DNA of 64,000 nucleotides from Craspedostauros australis (Eukaryota > Bacillariophyta > Bacillariophyceae > Mastogloiales > Achnanthaceae). Of the stretch, positions 47,577 to 59,100 are shown in pieces. A program made the translations under genes and the position numbers. The stretch spans positions 496,001 to 560,000 of the forward strand of contig JAMXDE010000028.1 of NCBI GenBank assembly GCA_026770025.1. Direction: 5' to 3'. Each line of letters begins with the position of its first letter. Within the stretch, counting starts at the first letter, position 1. Below the pieces are notes generated by a model. That model made no database searches and was not told the origin of the DNA. It was given only the letters and a program-made list of their open reading frames with translations.

Positions 47577-49046
47577 ATGGCGGCCCGCAGAGCAGCAAAG
47601 AGAAAAAAGAAGGGCACGACCGAGGCCTTGGTGGCGATTGCGGTCGTCGTGGTCATCAGCCTGTTGTCGATCACCCAATCGCCCGTCGGATACATGAATG
47701 AGCTCCTCAATGGCAAGTCTTTCACGTTGAATGAAGTCGTGCGGCTTGGTGGAAACCAAACCAACGACTATATAAACCGACTGCGACTGCCATGGCCTAA
47801 AGACGACGACATTGACTATGATACCGACGACGGCAACGACGGCAACGACGGCAACGATGATGATGCAGCACCCCGTGGAAGCACTGGCGCGATCCAGCCG
47901 CCGCCTGCCCTTGATCTTCACGTCAGCAACACGACCTCCGCCTGCCTCATCTGGATGGACGACCTGCACCGGCTCGTGGAATGGATCGCGTACCATTACT
48001 ACACATTCTCGATGAGAACGCTCATCATCTTCCGCGATCCGTACAGCACGCAGGATCTCCAGCCGCTGCTCAAGCGTTGGGAAAGTCTCATGGAGATCAC
48101 CTTGTGGCACAACCTCACGGATTTTGCCAGGGATGAGAGAAAGAAGGGGCTCATCTTGCAGATGGAGATGAAGGCGGAGCGAATGCCAGACGGCAAAGCC
48201 AGAGCCGATCTTAAGCACAACATACACAAGGAGAATCAGATGGAGTTCTACCGCGGATGTTCCATGCACCTGAAGGAGCGCAACCGCACGTGGGCATTCT
48301 ACATCGACACGGACGAGGTCATCGCTCTGAGCAGCCGCACCGTTCCGAACGCCTCGCAAAGGATGGCGGAGCCAGGGAGTCTGCTCACCGCCCTGCAGCG
48401 CGTCCAGAAATACAGAGTCATGAACGGGACGAGCCAATCGGAGGGGCCGTGCATCACGCCTCAGCGAACGCAGTACAGCGCGATCGAGAGTCCCGATGAG
48501 CATGTGCGACGTGGCGTTCCGAACTTCTTGGATCCGTACCGATTCCAGACGCTTCGGTTCCGGCATCCGGAGAAGAATATTCTCGTTGGCAAGGCGATCG
48601 CGGATGTTTCCAAACTCAACTTCGTGGGGGAACCGATGGCCATTCACCGGCTCAGCCAAAGGCAATGCAGGCAAGCGTGGGGACAGCAGGAGGATATCTT
48701 CCGCATCAATCATTACATCGGGAGCCTGGAAGCCTTTCTGCGTCCCAGCGACAGGCGCACGGAACTTGGGGATCGCGGTGAGAAATGGAAGAGCATCAGC
48801 GGGAAGGCGGCTTATTCGCGAGGTCCGCCGATGGGTGACGAAGCACGATCCTGGATCCAGGGCTTCGTGGATCACTTCGGGGAACAGAGCAGCAAGGTGC
48901 TTCTGGAGGGTGCTGGCAGTCCGTTCAATCCGGACACCGCATTGCAACGACTTGAGTTGGCATGCGGAGACAACTGTGTGGAGCCGCTCAGTCGTGACAT
49001 CTCGTTGTTGTACAAGATTGACCAGAGCTTGCAAGAGACGCAATAG
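47577..49046 (+). CDS. GT92-type (DUF23) glycosyltransferase, copy 2
   Basis: A single exon of 489 residues from the ATG at 47577. It has a Lys/Arg-rich cytoplasmic end (MAARRAAKRKKKG) and a signal-anchor helix at about 17-32 (ALVAIAVVVVISLLSI), then a stem with a DGND repeat (about 82-94). The lumenal GT92-like domain begins at SACLIWMDDLHRLVEWIAYHYY. The DxD-type motif is FYIDTDEVIAL. INHYIGSLEAF corresponds to IRHYLGSYEQY in copy 1, and the end LLEGAG matches LLRGAG. It is a Golgi-type type II enzyme, probably transferring a sugar from a nucleotide donor; the donor and acceptor are unknown. The copies share motifs but not flanks, so this is an old duplication rather than a recent one. Confidence 0.87.
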   Translation: MAARRAAKRKKKGTTEALVAIAVVVVISLLSITQSPVGYMNELLNGKSFTLNEVVRLGGNQTNDYINRLRLPWPKDDDIDYDTDDGNDGNDGNDDDAAPRGSTGAIQPPPALDLHVSNTTSACLIWMDDLHRLVEWIAYHYYTFSMRTLIIFRDPYSTQDLQPLLKRWESLMEITLWHNLTDFARDERKKGLILQMEMKAERMPDGKARADLKHNIHKENQMEFYRGCSMHLKERNRTWAFYIDTDEVIALSSRTVPNASQRMAEPGSLLTALQRVQKYRVMNGTSQSEGPCITPQRTQYSAIESPDEHVRRGVPNFLDPYRFQTLRFRHPEKNILVGKAIADVSKLNFVGEPMAIHRLSQRQCRQAWGQQEDIFRINHYIGSLEAFLRPSDRRTELGDRGEKWKSISGKAAYSRGPPMGDEARSWIQGFVDHFGEQSSKVLLEGAGSPFNPDTALQRLELACGDNCVEPLSRDISLLYKIDQSLQETQ

Positions 49047-50989
49047 TCACAACGGCCACAGTAAGAGCATTGACAATAACAGAGGGGCCATGAGGCAGGA
49101 ATATCGTGTAGCTGTTTGATTGGAGCAGTTTGAGTAGTGCGGAGTCTCTTGTGGAAAATAGTACATTTATATTTAGTTAAAGGCGTTCTTGTGTGTAGAT
49201 GTGATCGACTTCAAAGTGATTGCTTGGAGTGGGGCAGCGGCTCCTCCATTCTGGCATACCGACATCGATGATGGCTGCGCCAGAGGGAGCCAGGCCATTC
49301 ACAGAAGCAAATGGTGGCTTTAACGAATGCGCTGGCTGCCGTTGCGCACAGTGTCGGTGTCGTCAACGGACAATACCCATACCTACAAGCGAGAAACTCA
49401 GCATGACGGAAAGGGATGGAGTGTGGCTGTGCTTAGCCCTGATAGTGCATCCACAAGGAAATCATCAGGTTGGGTGTTGCCGCGGCCGAACGTTGACGTC
49501 GAACTCGCATAGCCTGCGCAACTGCGCGTATGTACCAGTACTCTTCGTCAACTCTCTGGAGAGGATGACACACTGGCCACATACGACGGAATTTTGGATG
49601 AACGGCATCACTTTGCCTGCCTCGCCATGACTATGACTTAGAACAAGTGCAATGCGATGCGATGCATGGAAACGGAAGCGCAACGTTGCAAGCAAGCATG
49701 TGAGATGAGGTTGCCATAGAACACTGCAATGGCATCGTCGGCATTCTGAGAAAATAGTGCCACTACAAGCGCTGCGCCAGATGCAACACTCGTGGAATCA
49801 AAGAGAAAGACGATGAATGTTTGCGTCGCATCAGGACCCCCGAAATCGATGAAAATATAAAGCAACTGGGGGCTGTGTTGGACGATATTGTTCTTCCAGC
49901 ATGTTCGTGATGAAGATCCTCCACTTTCATGAGAAATGGACCAGGGAGGACCTGTCGACACACCCCTTTCGGGGTGATCGCAATGATATTGCACGAAACT
50001 GGGTGGGTTTTGGAGTCGTGGAGACTCTGCCTTTGCTACCGCGCAGAGCAGAGCCATCAGAGGCGAATGTCTGTGTTCGTTCTGCTCTGCTCTGCTCTAC
50101 GCTATTCTACTCTAGTCGAATTGACTTACCATGGATATCAGTGTACCATGCCACACCACCACATCACTCCACAACACACTATTTGAGAGTATATATTTCG
50201 AGCATGTGCATGCGACGCGACGCGTAGTGCACGTTTGTGGTGTGCAATCAGCTGCTCAGCTCAGCCGTTTCTTGAGTGATGGCAGATCGTGGCGACCACC
50301 GGGTTCATCGTCTGCAGCAACCTCGCCAGATCGTGTGTTTCCACGCCGCGCCTTCAAGGATGGCGGGGCACATTCATGTTGTATTGATCATGGTTTCGCA
50401 TGCGAGCGTTCCCATCGGCTCTGTGTGGAGTACTGTGGCCCATGGGGCTTTTGACTCCAAGATTTGCATCGTTGTGGCCGCTGTTTGGATCTTTTGATGT
50501 GTCCGATGTGTTTGTTGGTTGTTTGTGGCTGGTTCCTTGGATCTGCGCGACGACAATTTTCTGGCCACGAACAAATTCCGGTGTGGCAAACAGAAACGAC
50601 ACGGACACACAGACAGACGGTGGCCGAACACGACATCAGTCGAAAGCGATCACGATGGCCACGATTCGGCAGGCTACCTAGAGCACATCGCGACTTGCAG
50701 GATCATGGTCTATCCGAAACAACAAACATCCTCTCTGGAGCGAGTGTCACGCTACGAATACATGGGTATTGCCAGTGTGAAGAGAAACCAAGGGAATGGA
50801 TGGAATGGTTCCGTGTACCACATATGAACGCTGAACTCAAATGCGTACTAAAATGATGTTACGTTCATTGGAATGTGATGCGTTGTGGAGTAGAACACCA
50901 CACAATACTCTATGTCATACCCTGTATTGCAATCACCATTCCATTCTCTGGTTCTTTCCAATGCACACACCGAACTCCTCGTGCATTGG
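49047..50989. other. Gene-poor region, 1.9 kb
   Basis: No firm gene. On minus, frames at 49465-49695 and 49638-50057 (LFDSTSVASGAALVVALF; QNSVVCGQCVILSRELTKS) look mildly coding-like and would need a frame shift to join. I leave them uncalled. Confidence 0.45.
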
Positions 50990-52321
50990 TCATGCCTGTC
51001 GGAGCCTCTTGGATCGACGCAACGTCCCTGCTGCATTCGCCGGAGCAGGCCGTGCCGAGGCAGTTTGTTTCTTCTTGGGCGATTCCCCGGTGGCTGTCCC
51101 ACCGTCCGTCGTATCGTCCTCGGATTTCACCTTCCTCCTCTTCCTCTTGCCGTCGTCAGCGTCGGCGTCAGCATTCGACACTTTCGCTTTCCGCTTGTTG
51201 TCAGCGGAGTTGGTCTTCTTGGCCTTCTTCTTCTTCTTCTTCTTGTCCTTCTTGCTGGTGGAGTCGAGATTCCTCCACAAGTAGCAGCACAGGATGGATC
51301 GGAATGGTTGGTACTCACGCATTGCTTCCACCATGCGGCCCTTGTCCTTCTTTTGGCACAGTCCTCCACCGCGCTCTTTCCCATTCGTCAATCCAAAATA
51401 CAACGCAATGCCCCTGCGGATCCCCAAATCACCGAGTGGAAGGACGTCCGGTTGCTCCAAGTAGAACATGAGGAAGATGTCGCATGTCCATGGTCCAATG
51501 CCCTTGATCTGGAGAAGGCGCGATCGCACGTCCTGCTCCCAGTCATCATCATTGTCGCCATTGTCGTCACCGTCACTTTCGTCGCGACCAGCGCGATCCT
51601 GTCCCGTCGCTAGATTGCTGGCAACCCCCTTTCTCAGAAATTCCTCTGATACGAGCCCACTCTGGAATGCCTTCGAGACTTCCACGAGGCATCGTGCCTT
51701 CGAATTCGACATCGAGGACGGCTTCCTCAGCCTGGTCTCGAAGTTCTCTTCCGCAAGCTTGATGATGACTTCTGGACGCAGATCGTTGCCCGTAGCCTGC
51801 AGCAAGCGACTGTACATGACTTCCGCCACTTTGTTAGTCAGCTGTTGACCCGTCACGATGCGACACAGCGATTGGAAGCAATTCTTGGGCTTGGTTGGTT
51901 CGGCCGCCGACGCATCGGCTTTGTTTGTGTCGTCGTCGGTTGATTCAGCATTCCCATCATTGCTGGCCTTGCTCTTGGCGGCAGCAGACGTTGGCGACGC
52001 GTGTCGGCATCGTCTGGAGTCTGACGATGGCAGGTAGAAGGCCGGGACCCCATGTTCCTGGATATGCGGCAGAAGTTGTCGATCTCCCACCTTGGCCACA
52101 TCCACCAGCGCTTGTCGCAGATCCCACCCACCCTTCGTGGCCAAATCTTCGCATGATTCAATTCCATGATTCTCCAAGAGGAGCTCGTCGATCAACTTCT
52201 TCACATCATCCGTTTCATCGACCGTTTCCGATTGTTGCAGTGACACTGTCTTGGATGGTGGCAGTGGTGGTGATGATGGTGATGATGCCGATGGCTGCGA
52301 CGATGGGGAGTTCTTCGGCAT
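50990..52321 (-). CDS. DNA-3-methyladenine glycosylase, AlkA/Mag HhH-GPD family
   Basis: One exon of 443 residues from the ATG at 52321. A longer frame reaches 52723 but its first 134 residues are His/Asn/Ser-rich and repetitive, so I prefer the inner start. After a Ser/Pro-rich leader, the glycosylase domain begins at CFQSLCRIVTGQQLTNKVA. A Ser/Asp-rich insert precedes it and a short Asp-rich insert (DGDDNGDNDDDWEQ) sits within it. The helix-hairpin-helix is LLQIKGIGPWTCDIFLMF, and the catalytic Asp is in LPLGDLGIRRG. The enzyme removes alkylated purines in the first step of base excision repair. A long basic C-terminus (KKDKKKKKKKAKK, KRKRRKVKSED) probably gives nuclear localisation and DNA contact; it is an extension beyond the yeast MAG1 length. 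Confidence 0.87.
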   Translation of the reverse strand: MPKNSPSSQPSASSPSSPPLPPSKTVSLQQSETVDETDDVKKLIDELLLENHGIESCEDLATKGGWDLRQALVDVAKVGDRQLLPHIQEHGVPAFYLPSSDSRRCRHASPTSAAAKSKASNDGNAESTDDDTNKADASAAEPTKPKNCFQSLCRIVTGQQLTNKVAEVMYSRLLQATGNDLRPEVIIKLAEENFETRLRKPSSMSNSKARCLVEVSKAFQSGLVSEEFLRKGVASNLATGQDRAGRDESDGDDNGDNDDDWEQDVRSRLLQIKGIGPWTCDIFLMFYLEQPDVLPLGDLGIRRGIALYFGLTNGKERGGGLCQKKDKGRMVEAMREYQPFRSILCCYLWRNLDSTSKKDKKKKKKKAKKTNSADNKRKAKVSNADADADDGKRKRRKVKSEDDTTDGGTATGESPKKKQTASARPAPANAAGTLRRSKRLRQA

Positions 52322-53634
52322 AGCTGTTGTCGACTTGATTGGAGGGAGTGCTGTTTCTTCACTCGTTCGTGAGTATTGTGAGTATTGTGAGAGCATGCGA
52401 GGGGGTGGAGTACGACTATGCTTTTGTTTGTTCTGCGCACTCCCTCGTTTCGAGCTGACGTTGTGTGGAGGCGGAAGTGGAACACATGTAGAGCAAGTCG
52501 CCCAGGTTGGTGTTCTGTGGACTTGTGCGCAACCGCGATGGGGGAAATGGTTGTTGTTGATGCTGTTTGTGTTGTTGTGACACCCAATCGTGGACACCTC
52601 CCCTGTTCCTTTGTGTTCTTCGACTTGATGGATGTGGAGGGAACTTTTGCAAGCCGACCGCATCTTGGACCCGAGACGTTTGTTGGTGTGGCTGTTTGCA
52701 ATGTGCCTTGATTCGTTTGGCACTGTCCATGCGTACTAATGCAACAGTAGAGTAAAGGACGAGCGATGGTAGAGAAGCAGCCTCCCTCGCGGCCGTTTTC
52801 TTGTTCTGTTTTAACTCAACTCAAGATCGTACACGTGCTGTATTGATGTGCTGTATTGATGTGTTGTCTGGTGTAGATCTGTTTGTCCAGCGCGTTTTGG
52901 GTTTGGCGGATGCATCCCATTGGAAGCACTGGACCCCTTCCGGTCCGCACTACTTTTAGTCCTATACATACTGGTATGCTTCGTCAATCTATCCGCATCT
53001 CGTCTCAAACCACCCTGGTGCTCCACTGATCATGACGTGCACTGTACTCAACAAATCTTCGCGTCCTCGCTTCCTCGCTTCCTCGCTTGCATGAGCAGCG
53101 CCGAGCGTGGCTCATTTCAATCTTCAACATGGTCCCTTGTTCACTTGGGATGACAAAACAGGAAAGAGGTCCGCTGCTGTCTTGTGCAAGGCTTCCTGCT
53201 CTGCCTGCAACACAGTAAAGGTGCCTGTTCCTGGAGTTGTGGCAGAGCAGCTCATGTCTCGCCATCTTCGCATTCTCTTCATTCTCCGCAATCTCATCAC
53301 AAGCGACACCCCTCTCGACCAAATCCTTGGCTTGAATGCAGATCGTGCACAGCTGAGTGCTCGGGTTCCCTCGATCTTCCGTGCCTGTTGTTCCAAGGAA
53401 GGTGACGAAGCTGTCAGCGAGATTGCTGTAACCATGATCGATGCTGATGATAAGCATGTTGAAGATACTTCTCTCCATCTCCCTTATGCGATTGATGGGA
53501 TGATAGTGAAGAGAGTATGTCGACTGTGTCCGCTCGCTGCGAGCTCAACGTTCTTGCCGCTGCCGCTATCGGAGAATTACAAGACGACCTTGTGTCGAGA
53601 TGTACATGTGAGTATATGTCGAGATGTACGTGTA
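52322..53634. other. Region left of the retrotransposon
   Basis: It contains the glycosylase promoter side and, from 53107, an open plus frame that runs into the target-site duplication and continues in the same frame after the element (62015-62236). There is no AUG at its start, and a GTATGT donor-like site lies at about 53515. Two near-copies of TGTCGAGATGTACRTG lie directly before the insertion point. Confidence 0.45.
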
Positions 53635-53649
53635 TATGTGCATCGTTCA
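53635..53649. repeat. Target-site duplication, left copy
   Basis: TATGTGCATCGTTCA is identical, base for base, to 62000-62014. One or two of the first bases could be shared with the tail of the element. Confidence 0.85.
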
Positions 53650-53778
53650 TAATGACGAGAACACCCAAAACACAAACAAACGATAACACTAGTAAAGCAA
53701 AAAATCCAAACAAAAATTCTGACACCAGTACAACTTCTACGGAATCCGCAAGTAGGCAACAGCCGCGAAAGATCGACC

Positions 53779-56199
53779 ATGACGTCAAAAAACGGCACAA
53801 GTTTGAAGCAAACTTCCAACGATACGGAGCGCCCAATGAACCAAGGCACACCATCAGGAGAAACAGGAGGACCCAAGCCACCTCCGGAGCCAGATCCGAA
53901 GGTTGTGGCAGCCGAAATGATGGAGAAACAGAACAGAATCGCCATCCAGTGGTACGAACCGGAAACAACACGATGGAAAAAACTTCCAAAGCAGGTGGCG
54001 GAAAACGCCAAAGCCATCAGGGCTACAGACGTCTATGACGAAGGACCATCCTCACTCCATGACAGAGCCAAACGAATGTACATCCAGAAAGCGGAGTGGG
54101 AAGGCAAGGACACATCTACAGCATCGTCCCACATGCCCAGCACACAGGAGCTCTCGGAGTTTTTCCAGAAGGTGATGGACGGGCGAACCAACAAATTCGG
54201 AACCCACCGAGTGGCACAAGATGCTCCCCAACGTGTGAAAATCAAGCAACTGGTGGCAGACCTATCCAAGACGGACCCAGCTGAGTGCTTTAAGATGGAA
54301 ATGCACGTGGACAACAAATCCATGGCAAGGAACCAAATGACGTTGGCATGGGCAGCAGCCGTACGGTACATGGGATGCCAATACTCCGATGTAATCATGG
54401 CAGCAGACGCATCCTCTGACAGCGACGATGACATGGATGGAATCCAGTTGGAATCAATCCTCGTCAAACGCACCCGACAGACATCGTTAACACAACACGT
54501 GGTCAAAAAGCCTCCAAAAACCAAAGTCAGAGTAGTGGCACCAGATGGATCCGTTGAGGAAACTCCGGAAGCCCAGAAACCAGGCGACGACGCACCATGG
54601 ATCAGAGTACAGGCATCCTCAACCCAAATGATGGCAACCCCCAAACGAAAATTCAACGAACGCTTCGACCTCCGACTGGCCATCCCAAAAAATTCATCGA
54701 CGCCAATCCGAGACTTCCAATCCAGATTCGAATTGTGGTTTGACCACGCGCTAACGATAGAGCCCAAGCTCGTCATATACCCCTGGTACAAGCGGCACAA
54801 GTCGGCAGGCACCATTTCCGAGAGCGAGCCAATCCCAACGAACTGGGACGAGCTCAAGAAGTTCGTGTGCAGGGCCAAACCTACAGCCAAGGAGACGGAC
54901 GTATACATGCAGCTAAAGCTGGGTGGTAGCCAGAACCTCAACGCACTGACAAGTCGCCGAGCAGAAATGGAAGGAGGATATGCCACGGGAGAGTACGCGT
55001 ACATCAGAGACCTAAAGGACGCGGAGAACATCACGGATGTCGGATTCCTAGCCTACTCAGGAAACTTCACCAACGCAAAACAGACAATCGGAGTTATCAA
55101 CGGCCTGCTGGAAAAGATTCAGCCCAAACTGAAAGTAGGAGGCAGGACCAAATTCCTGGGGCAGGTGTCGGACGAAACAAGAGATGAGCACAAAAAGAAA
55201 GGAGGCACGTGGATCAACACGCCGTGGGTCGCCCTACACCTTCACGCAAACACCACTCATGCACGGAAAGTGGCAAAGGCGCTGGGCAAAGTGTTCAACA
55301 TGAAGGGCGCGGACCGAGGAGGGCTGAACTATAGGTTTGTCCCAAATCCGGGCACTGCCACCATCGGCGCCGACACAGCCGCAAAGCTCAGAAAGATGAC
55401 TCGCAAGCACCAACGCTACGTTCGGCAGCTCAAGCGCTTTCGGCTCGACGGTGACGTCGCTCTCGACACCCCCGACGGGGACACGAAAACCACCACCCTT
55501 CGCGAATTCCTGAGCAATCAGCGCACACCGGAAGGGAATCCATTCATCCACGACGTCAGCACCACCCATATGGTGGACGGAGACGAAGACGCGCTCAGCA
55601 TAGTAGCGTTCGACGACCGCTACGACCAGGCAAAGAACATCCTCAATTCCATCGCCATCCGGTGCAGAACGGAAATCAATTCATCCACCGACGATTGGTT
55701 CGACGACAACATTCTGGAGATGAGTGCTGGATACGCCAGAGACGCAACGGGCAAAGGGTACGAGGACGTGGAGTTCGAAGGAGAGCTGGACTTCATAATG
55801 GATGAGGAGATGGGACCAGTGGAGATCGAAGGGATGGAAGAAATAGAAGACGATTCCCTCCCAGGATCCCCCGTGGCGAAAAAACCAAGACTGGAAGACG
55901 AGTCATTCCAAACGTTCAGATCCGAATGCGGAAAATCCCGCGCGTCCACCATCTACAGCATACCAGAGTCCACCGATGAAAGTGAGGAAATGAGGAAGGA
56001 CGAGCTAGCAACAGTCATGAGACAAGCACGAGAAGCGCAGCAAGCGGAGACCAACAGACAAAAACTGGAGGAACAACGACAAGAACTCATCGAGAAAAAC
56101 CGCATCATCGAGGAGTTACGGGCCAAACATGCAGAGGTAGAGCCCAACCACTCCTTGACCCCCGGCTCAAGCACGGCAGGGGGCCAATCCACTGATTAA
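53779..56199 (+). CDS. Retrotransposon ORF1 protein
   Basis: 806 residues from the ATG at 53779 (GACCATGA). The N-terminus is Pro/Thr/Asn-rich and the middle is largely unclassified. There are conserved-looking blocks with Trp and basic residues (WYEPETTRWKKL, YPWYKRHKS), then an acidic segment with a likely nuclear signal PVAKKPRLED near 700, and a C-terminal coiled coil of about 55 residues (EEMRKDELATVMRQAREAQ and on). It has no CCHC zinc knuckle, unlike many ORF1 proteins of related groups. By position it should be the RNA-binding, RNP-forming protein. It ends at TAA 56197-56199, inside the ORF2 frame. Confidence 0.82.
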   Translation: MTSKNGTSLKQTSNDTERPMNQGTPSGETGGPKPPPEPDPKVVAAEMMEKQNRIAIQWYEPETTRWKKLPKQVAENAKAIRATDVYDEGPSSLHDRAKRMYIQKAEWEGKDTSTASSHMPSTQELSEFFQKVMDGRTNKFGTHRVAQDAPQRVKIKQLVADLSKTDPAECFKMEMHVDNKSMARNQMTLAWAAAVRYMGCQYSDVIMAADASSDSDDDMDGIQLESILVKRTRQTSLTQHVVKKPPKTKVRVVAPDGSVEETPEAQKPGDDAPWIRVQASSTQMMATPKRKFNERFDLRLAIPKNSSTPIRDFQSRFELWFDHALTIEPKLVIYPWYKRHKSAGTISESEPIPTNWDELKKFVCRAKPTAKETDVYMQLKLGGSQNLNALTSRRAEMEGGYATGEYAYIRDLKDAENITDVGFLAYSGNFTNAKQTIGVINGLLEKIQPKLKVGGRTKFLGQVSDETRDEHKKKGGTWINTPWVALHLHANTTHARKVAKALGKVFNMKGADRGGLNYRFVPNPGTATIGADTAAKLRKMTRKHQRYVRQLKRFRLDGDVALDTPDGDTKTTTLREFLSNQRTPEGNPFIHDVSTTHMVDGDEDALSIVAFDDRYDQAKNILNSIAIRCRTEINSSTDDWFDDNILEMSAGYARDATGKGYEDVEFEGELDFIMDEEMGPVEIEGMEEIEDDSLPGSPVAKKPRLEDESFQTFRSECGKSRASTIYSIPESTDESEEMRKDELATVMRQAREAQQAETNRQKLEEQRQELIEKNRIIEELRAKHAEVEPNHSLTPGSSTAGGQSTD

Positions 56200-59100
56200 C
56201 GTTGGGCTGGAGGAACGGGAAGCATCAACACCCACCTCCGCAAGCCTAACGGATGCATCAGGGGAGGACGCGCGTCGGAATGAGCGCGACCCCCAGGTCT
56301 CCTACTGGGGAGACAACCCTCGCGACAAAGGGCACCACACATTACGCATAGGTGCTCTCAACGTGGGCTGTCTACCCGAAGAGACCGGCCATTGGAAGAA
56401 CAGAGACGCATGGGAGTGGACTAAACAACTGAAGCTCGACGTGGTTCTGCTCTCCGAGATTGGCTTGAACTGGTCCAAGGTCGCGAAACGCCACTCGTGG
56501 CACTCGCGCATCAAAGGCCAGTTCAGCTCGTGGCGCCAAAACATGGCACACAACCAACAGGAAAAAATGGGCCCGGTAAGGCAATGGGGAGGGACAGGAT
56601 GCTTGCTCATCAACAACATAGCGGGAAGGCACATACTCTCCCACGAGGACCCAAGGAAATTAGGCAGATGGGCCAGCATGACACTTCGAGGAAAAGACGA
56701 CAAAGCCGTGAGAGTGGTCAGCGTCTACATCCCAACGTCATCCGGAAAAGGGCCGCGCACGGTAGCAAATCAGCACGCAACCTGGTTGGAGTCTGAAGGG
56801 ATCACAACGGCGCCCATTGCAATGCTCATACAAGACCTAGAAGAGGAGATACACAAATGGCACGAAGCGGGAGAAACAATCATCATTGGTGGCGACATCA
56901 ACATGCAAGTCACAAACTCGCAGATGGCAACGATGCTACAACGACAAGGGCTGAAGGAAACAATACTCAGCAAACATCCGAGCCAAGCACCGGTGTCCAC
57001 CCAAATACGATCGGAATCGGAAAGAGTGATAGACAGCATCTGGGTGTCCGAATCAGTGATGGTACAACGAGCGGGTTACAGTCAATTCGGAAGCTGGGAC
57101 CACCGCACAGCCTGGATAGAAATATCCAGTGAATCCATCTTCGGCACACGCAGCCGACCGACACAGAAGTTCGAAGGCAGACGATTGCAGACCAACAAGC
57201 CAGCCACGCTGAAAAGATATCAGAAAGCAGTGACAGCCGGCTATGAAGACGCCAAGCTCACACAGCGGTCGGCGGCAGTGTTGGCAGCAGTGCGAAGGAG
57301 TGAAGCAATGACGGACGCTATTATCGCGGAGATCGAGGACATCGACACGGAGCGCTCGAGAATCATGACGCAGGCCGAACGGGGATCCAGACGAGTGTTC
57401 GCGGGCAGAGTGCCATACTCCCCGAAAGCGAAAAAGGCGGCGATGGAGAAAAAGTTCTGGGAGATAGCGTGGAAGCGACGGCAGGGATCAAGGGTCAGTG
57501 CCAGATGGTATGACCGTGCCAAAAAAGCAGCAGGCGTACGCCAACCAACGGCACACCTCACTCTGGACGACATCCAACGGAAAAGAAAAGAAGCCCATGA
57601 GCACTGGAAACGAATCAAACGCGAAGCTCTCACACACAGACGGACATTCCTCGAACAACGAGCGGACGAAATGGCGGAGGCAGGCAACACACCCGCCAGC
57701 ACCGCACTCGCCATCCTCATCACAAGAGAGGAGACAGCGGAGACCTTCAGGTCCATCAAACGCGCAATACAAGGAGACTCTAGCGGAAGCAAGGTCACGG
57801 CAGTCATCGCCAAGGATGGAAATGGGGAAGAACGCACATTCAGCAAAGAGCAGGAAGTCATCGCCCAGTGCATGAAAGCCAACGAACAGAAGTATAGGCA
57901 AGCATATGTCACGCCGATGCAATCCGACGGGTTCAAGCGCAGCTTGGAGCAAGGAGGCATCAGATTCGCAGCACGTCGGCACGGAAACTCCATGGACCAG
58001 TACTCCATGGCATTGCTGGAGCAGCTGCACGCAACCAGCCAGTCACCATTGTGGAGCGATATCCGGTTTGAGATTACCACCAAGGAGCACCAGCAAGCTT
58101 GGGCGAAAGCTCGAGAGCGCACGGCATCAGGGCCATCAGGTCTGCACTTCGGCATGTGGAAGGCCAACGCCAAAATCCCCGAGGTCGCAACGGCTGATGC
58201 AGCCATGCGCGAGGTCTCGCTAAGGTCAGGGTACAACCTGCAAAGGTGGCTCCGCTGCTCAGACATCACGCTGCTGAAAGAAGAAGGCAACTACAGAGTT
58301 GAAAGGTTCCGTACCATCAGCTTAGTAGAAGGAGACTTCAATGCCAACCTCAAAAAGATAGGGCGGGAAATGATGAGCCACGCAGAAGCCCACGGCCTAC
58401 TACCCGAAGAGCAATACGGAAGTCGGAAGCAGCGCAGCGCGGCGGAAGTAAGCCTGAACAACCGGCTCACAAGCGACATAATCCGGAGCACAGGGTGCAC
58501 AAGCTTCGTGTGCTCGAATGACGCGAAAAGTTGCTACGACCGAATGGCACACGTACCATTGCAACTCAGCATGCGTAGCATCGAAGTGCCACCAGTCGTA
58601 AGCACGAGCGTGGTAGCAGCAGTGGAGGCGATGAAGCATCACGTGCTAACAGGTTACGGATTGTCACGAACCACCTATCCGAAAAGAGAGCCCAAACTTC
58701 AAGGACTACTGCAAGGACTGGGAATATCGCCAGCCGGATGGGTCGCCATGAGCTCACCATTGATGAAGACCATGGCCGAAAGAGGCTACGGATTCACCAC
58801 ACGACACCCCGTGACCAACGAGACGGTCCAGCTAGTGTGCTTCTCCTTCGTCGACGACACAGACATTATCCACACCATACAGACGGACCCGACCAACAAA
58901 GAGGAATGCATAAAGGAGATACAACGGGTGGTCGACACGTGGGAAGGTATGCTCAGAGCCACAGGCGGTGCCCTCGAGCCAAAAAAGAGCTACTGGTACC
59001 TGCTAGCATTCAAATGGGACGGCAAGGAATGGGCGTACTGCGATGAGGAAGAAATCCCAGGGAGCATCAGCATCAGGCAGCCGGACAGCAACGAAAGGTC

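Noticed and set aside
47487-49043. 518-codon minus-strand frame opposite the second GT92 gene
   Set aside because: A shadow of a long, GC-biased exon; the plus frame has start, anchor helix and family motifs.
53517-54038. 173-codon plus frame at the retrotransposon start
   Set aside because: It overlaps ORF1 in another frame and spans the insertion boundary, so it cannot be an ancestral gene.
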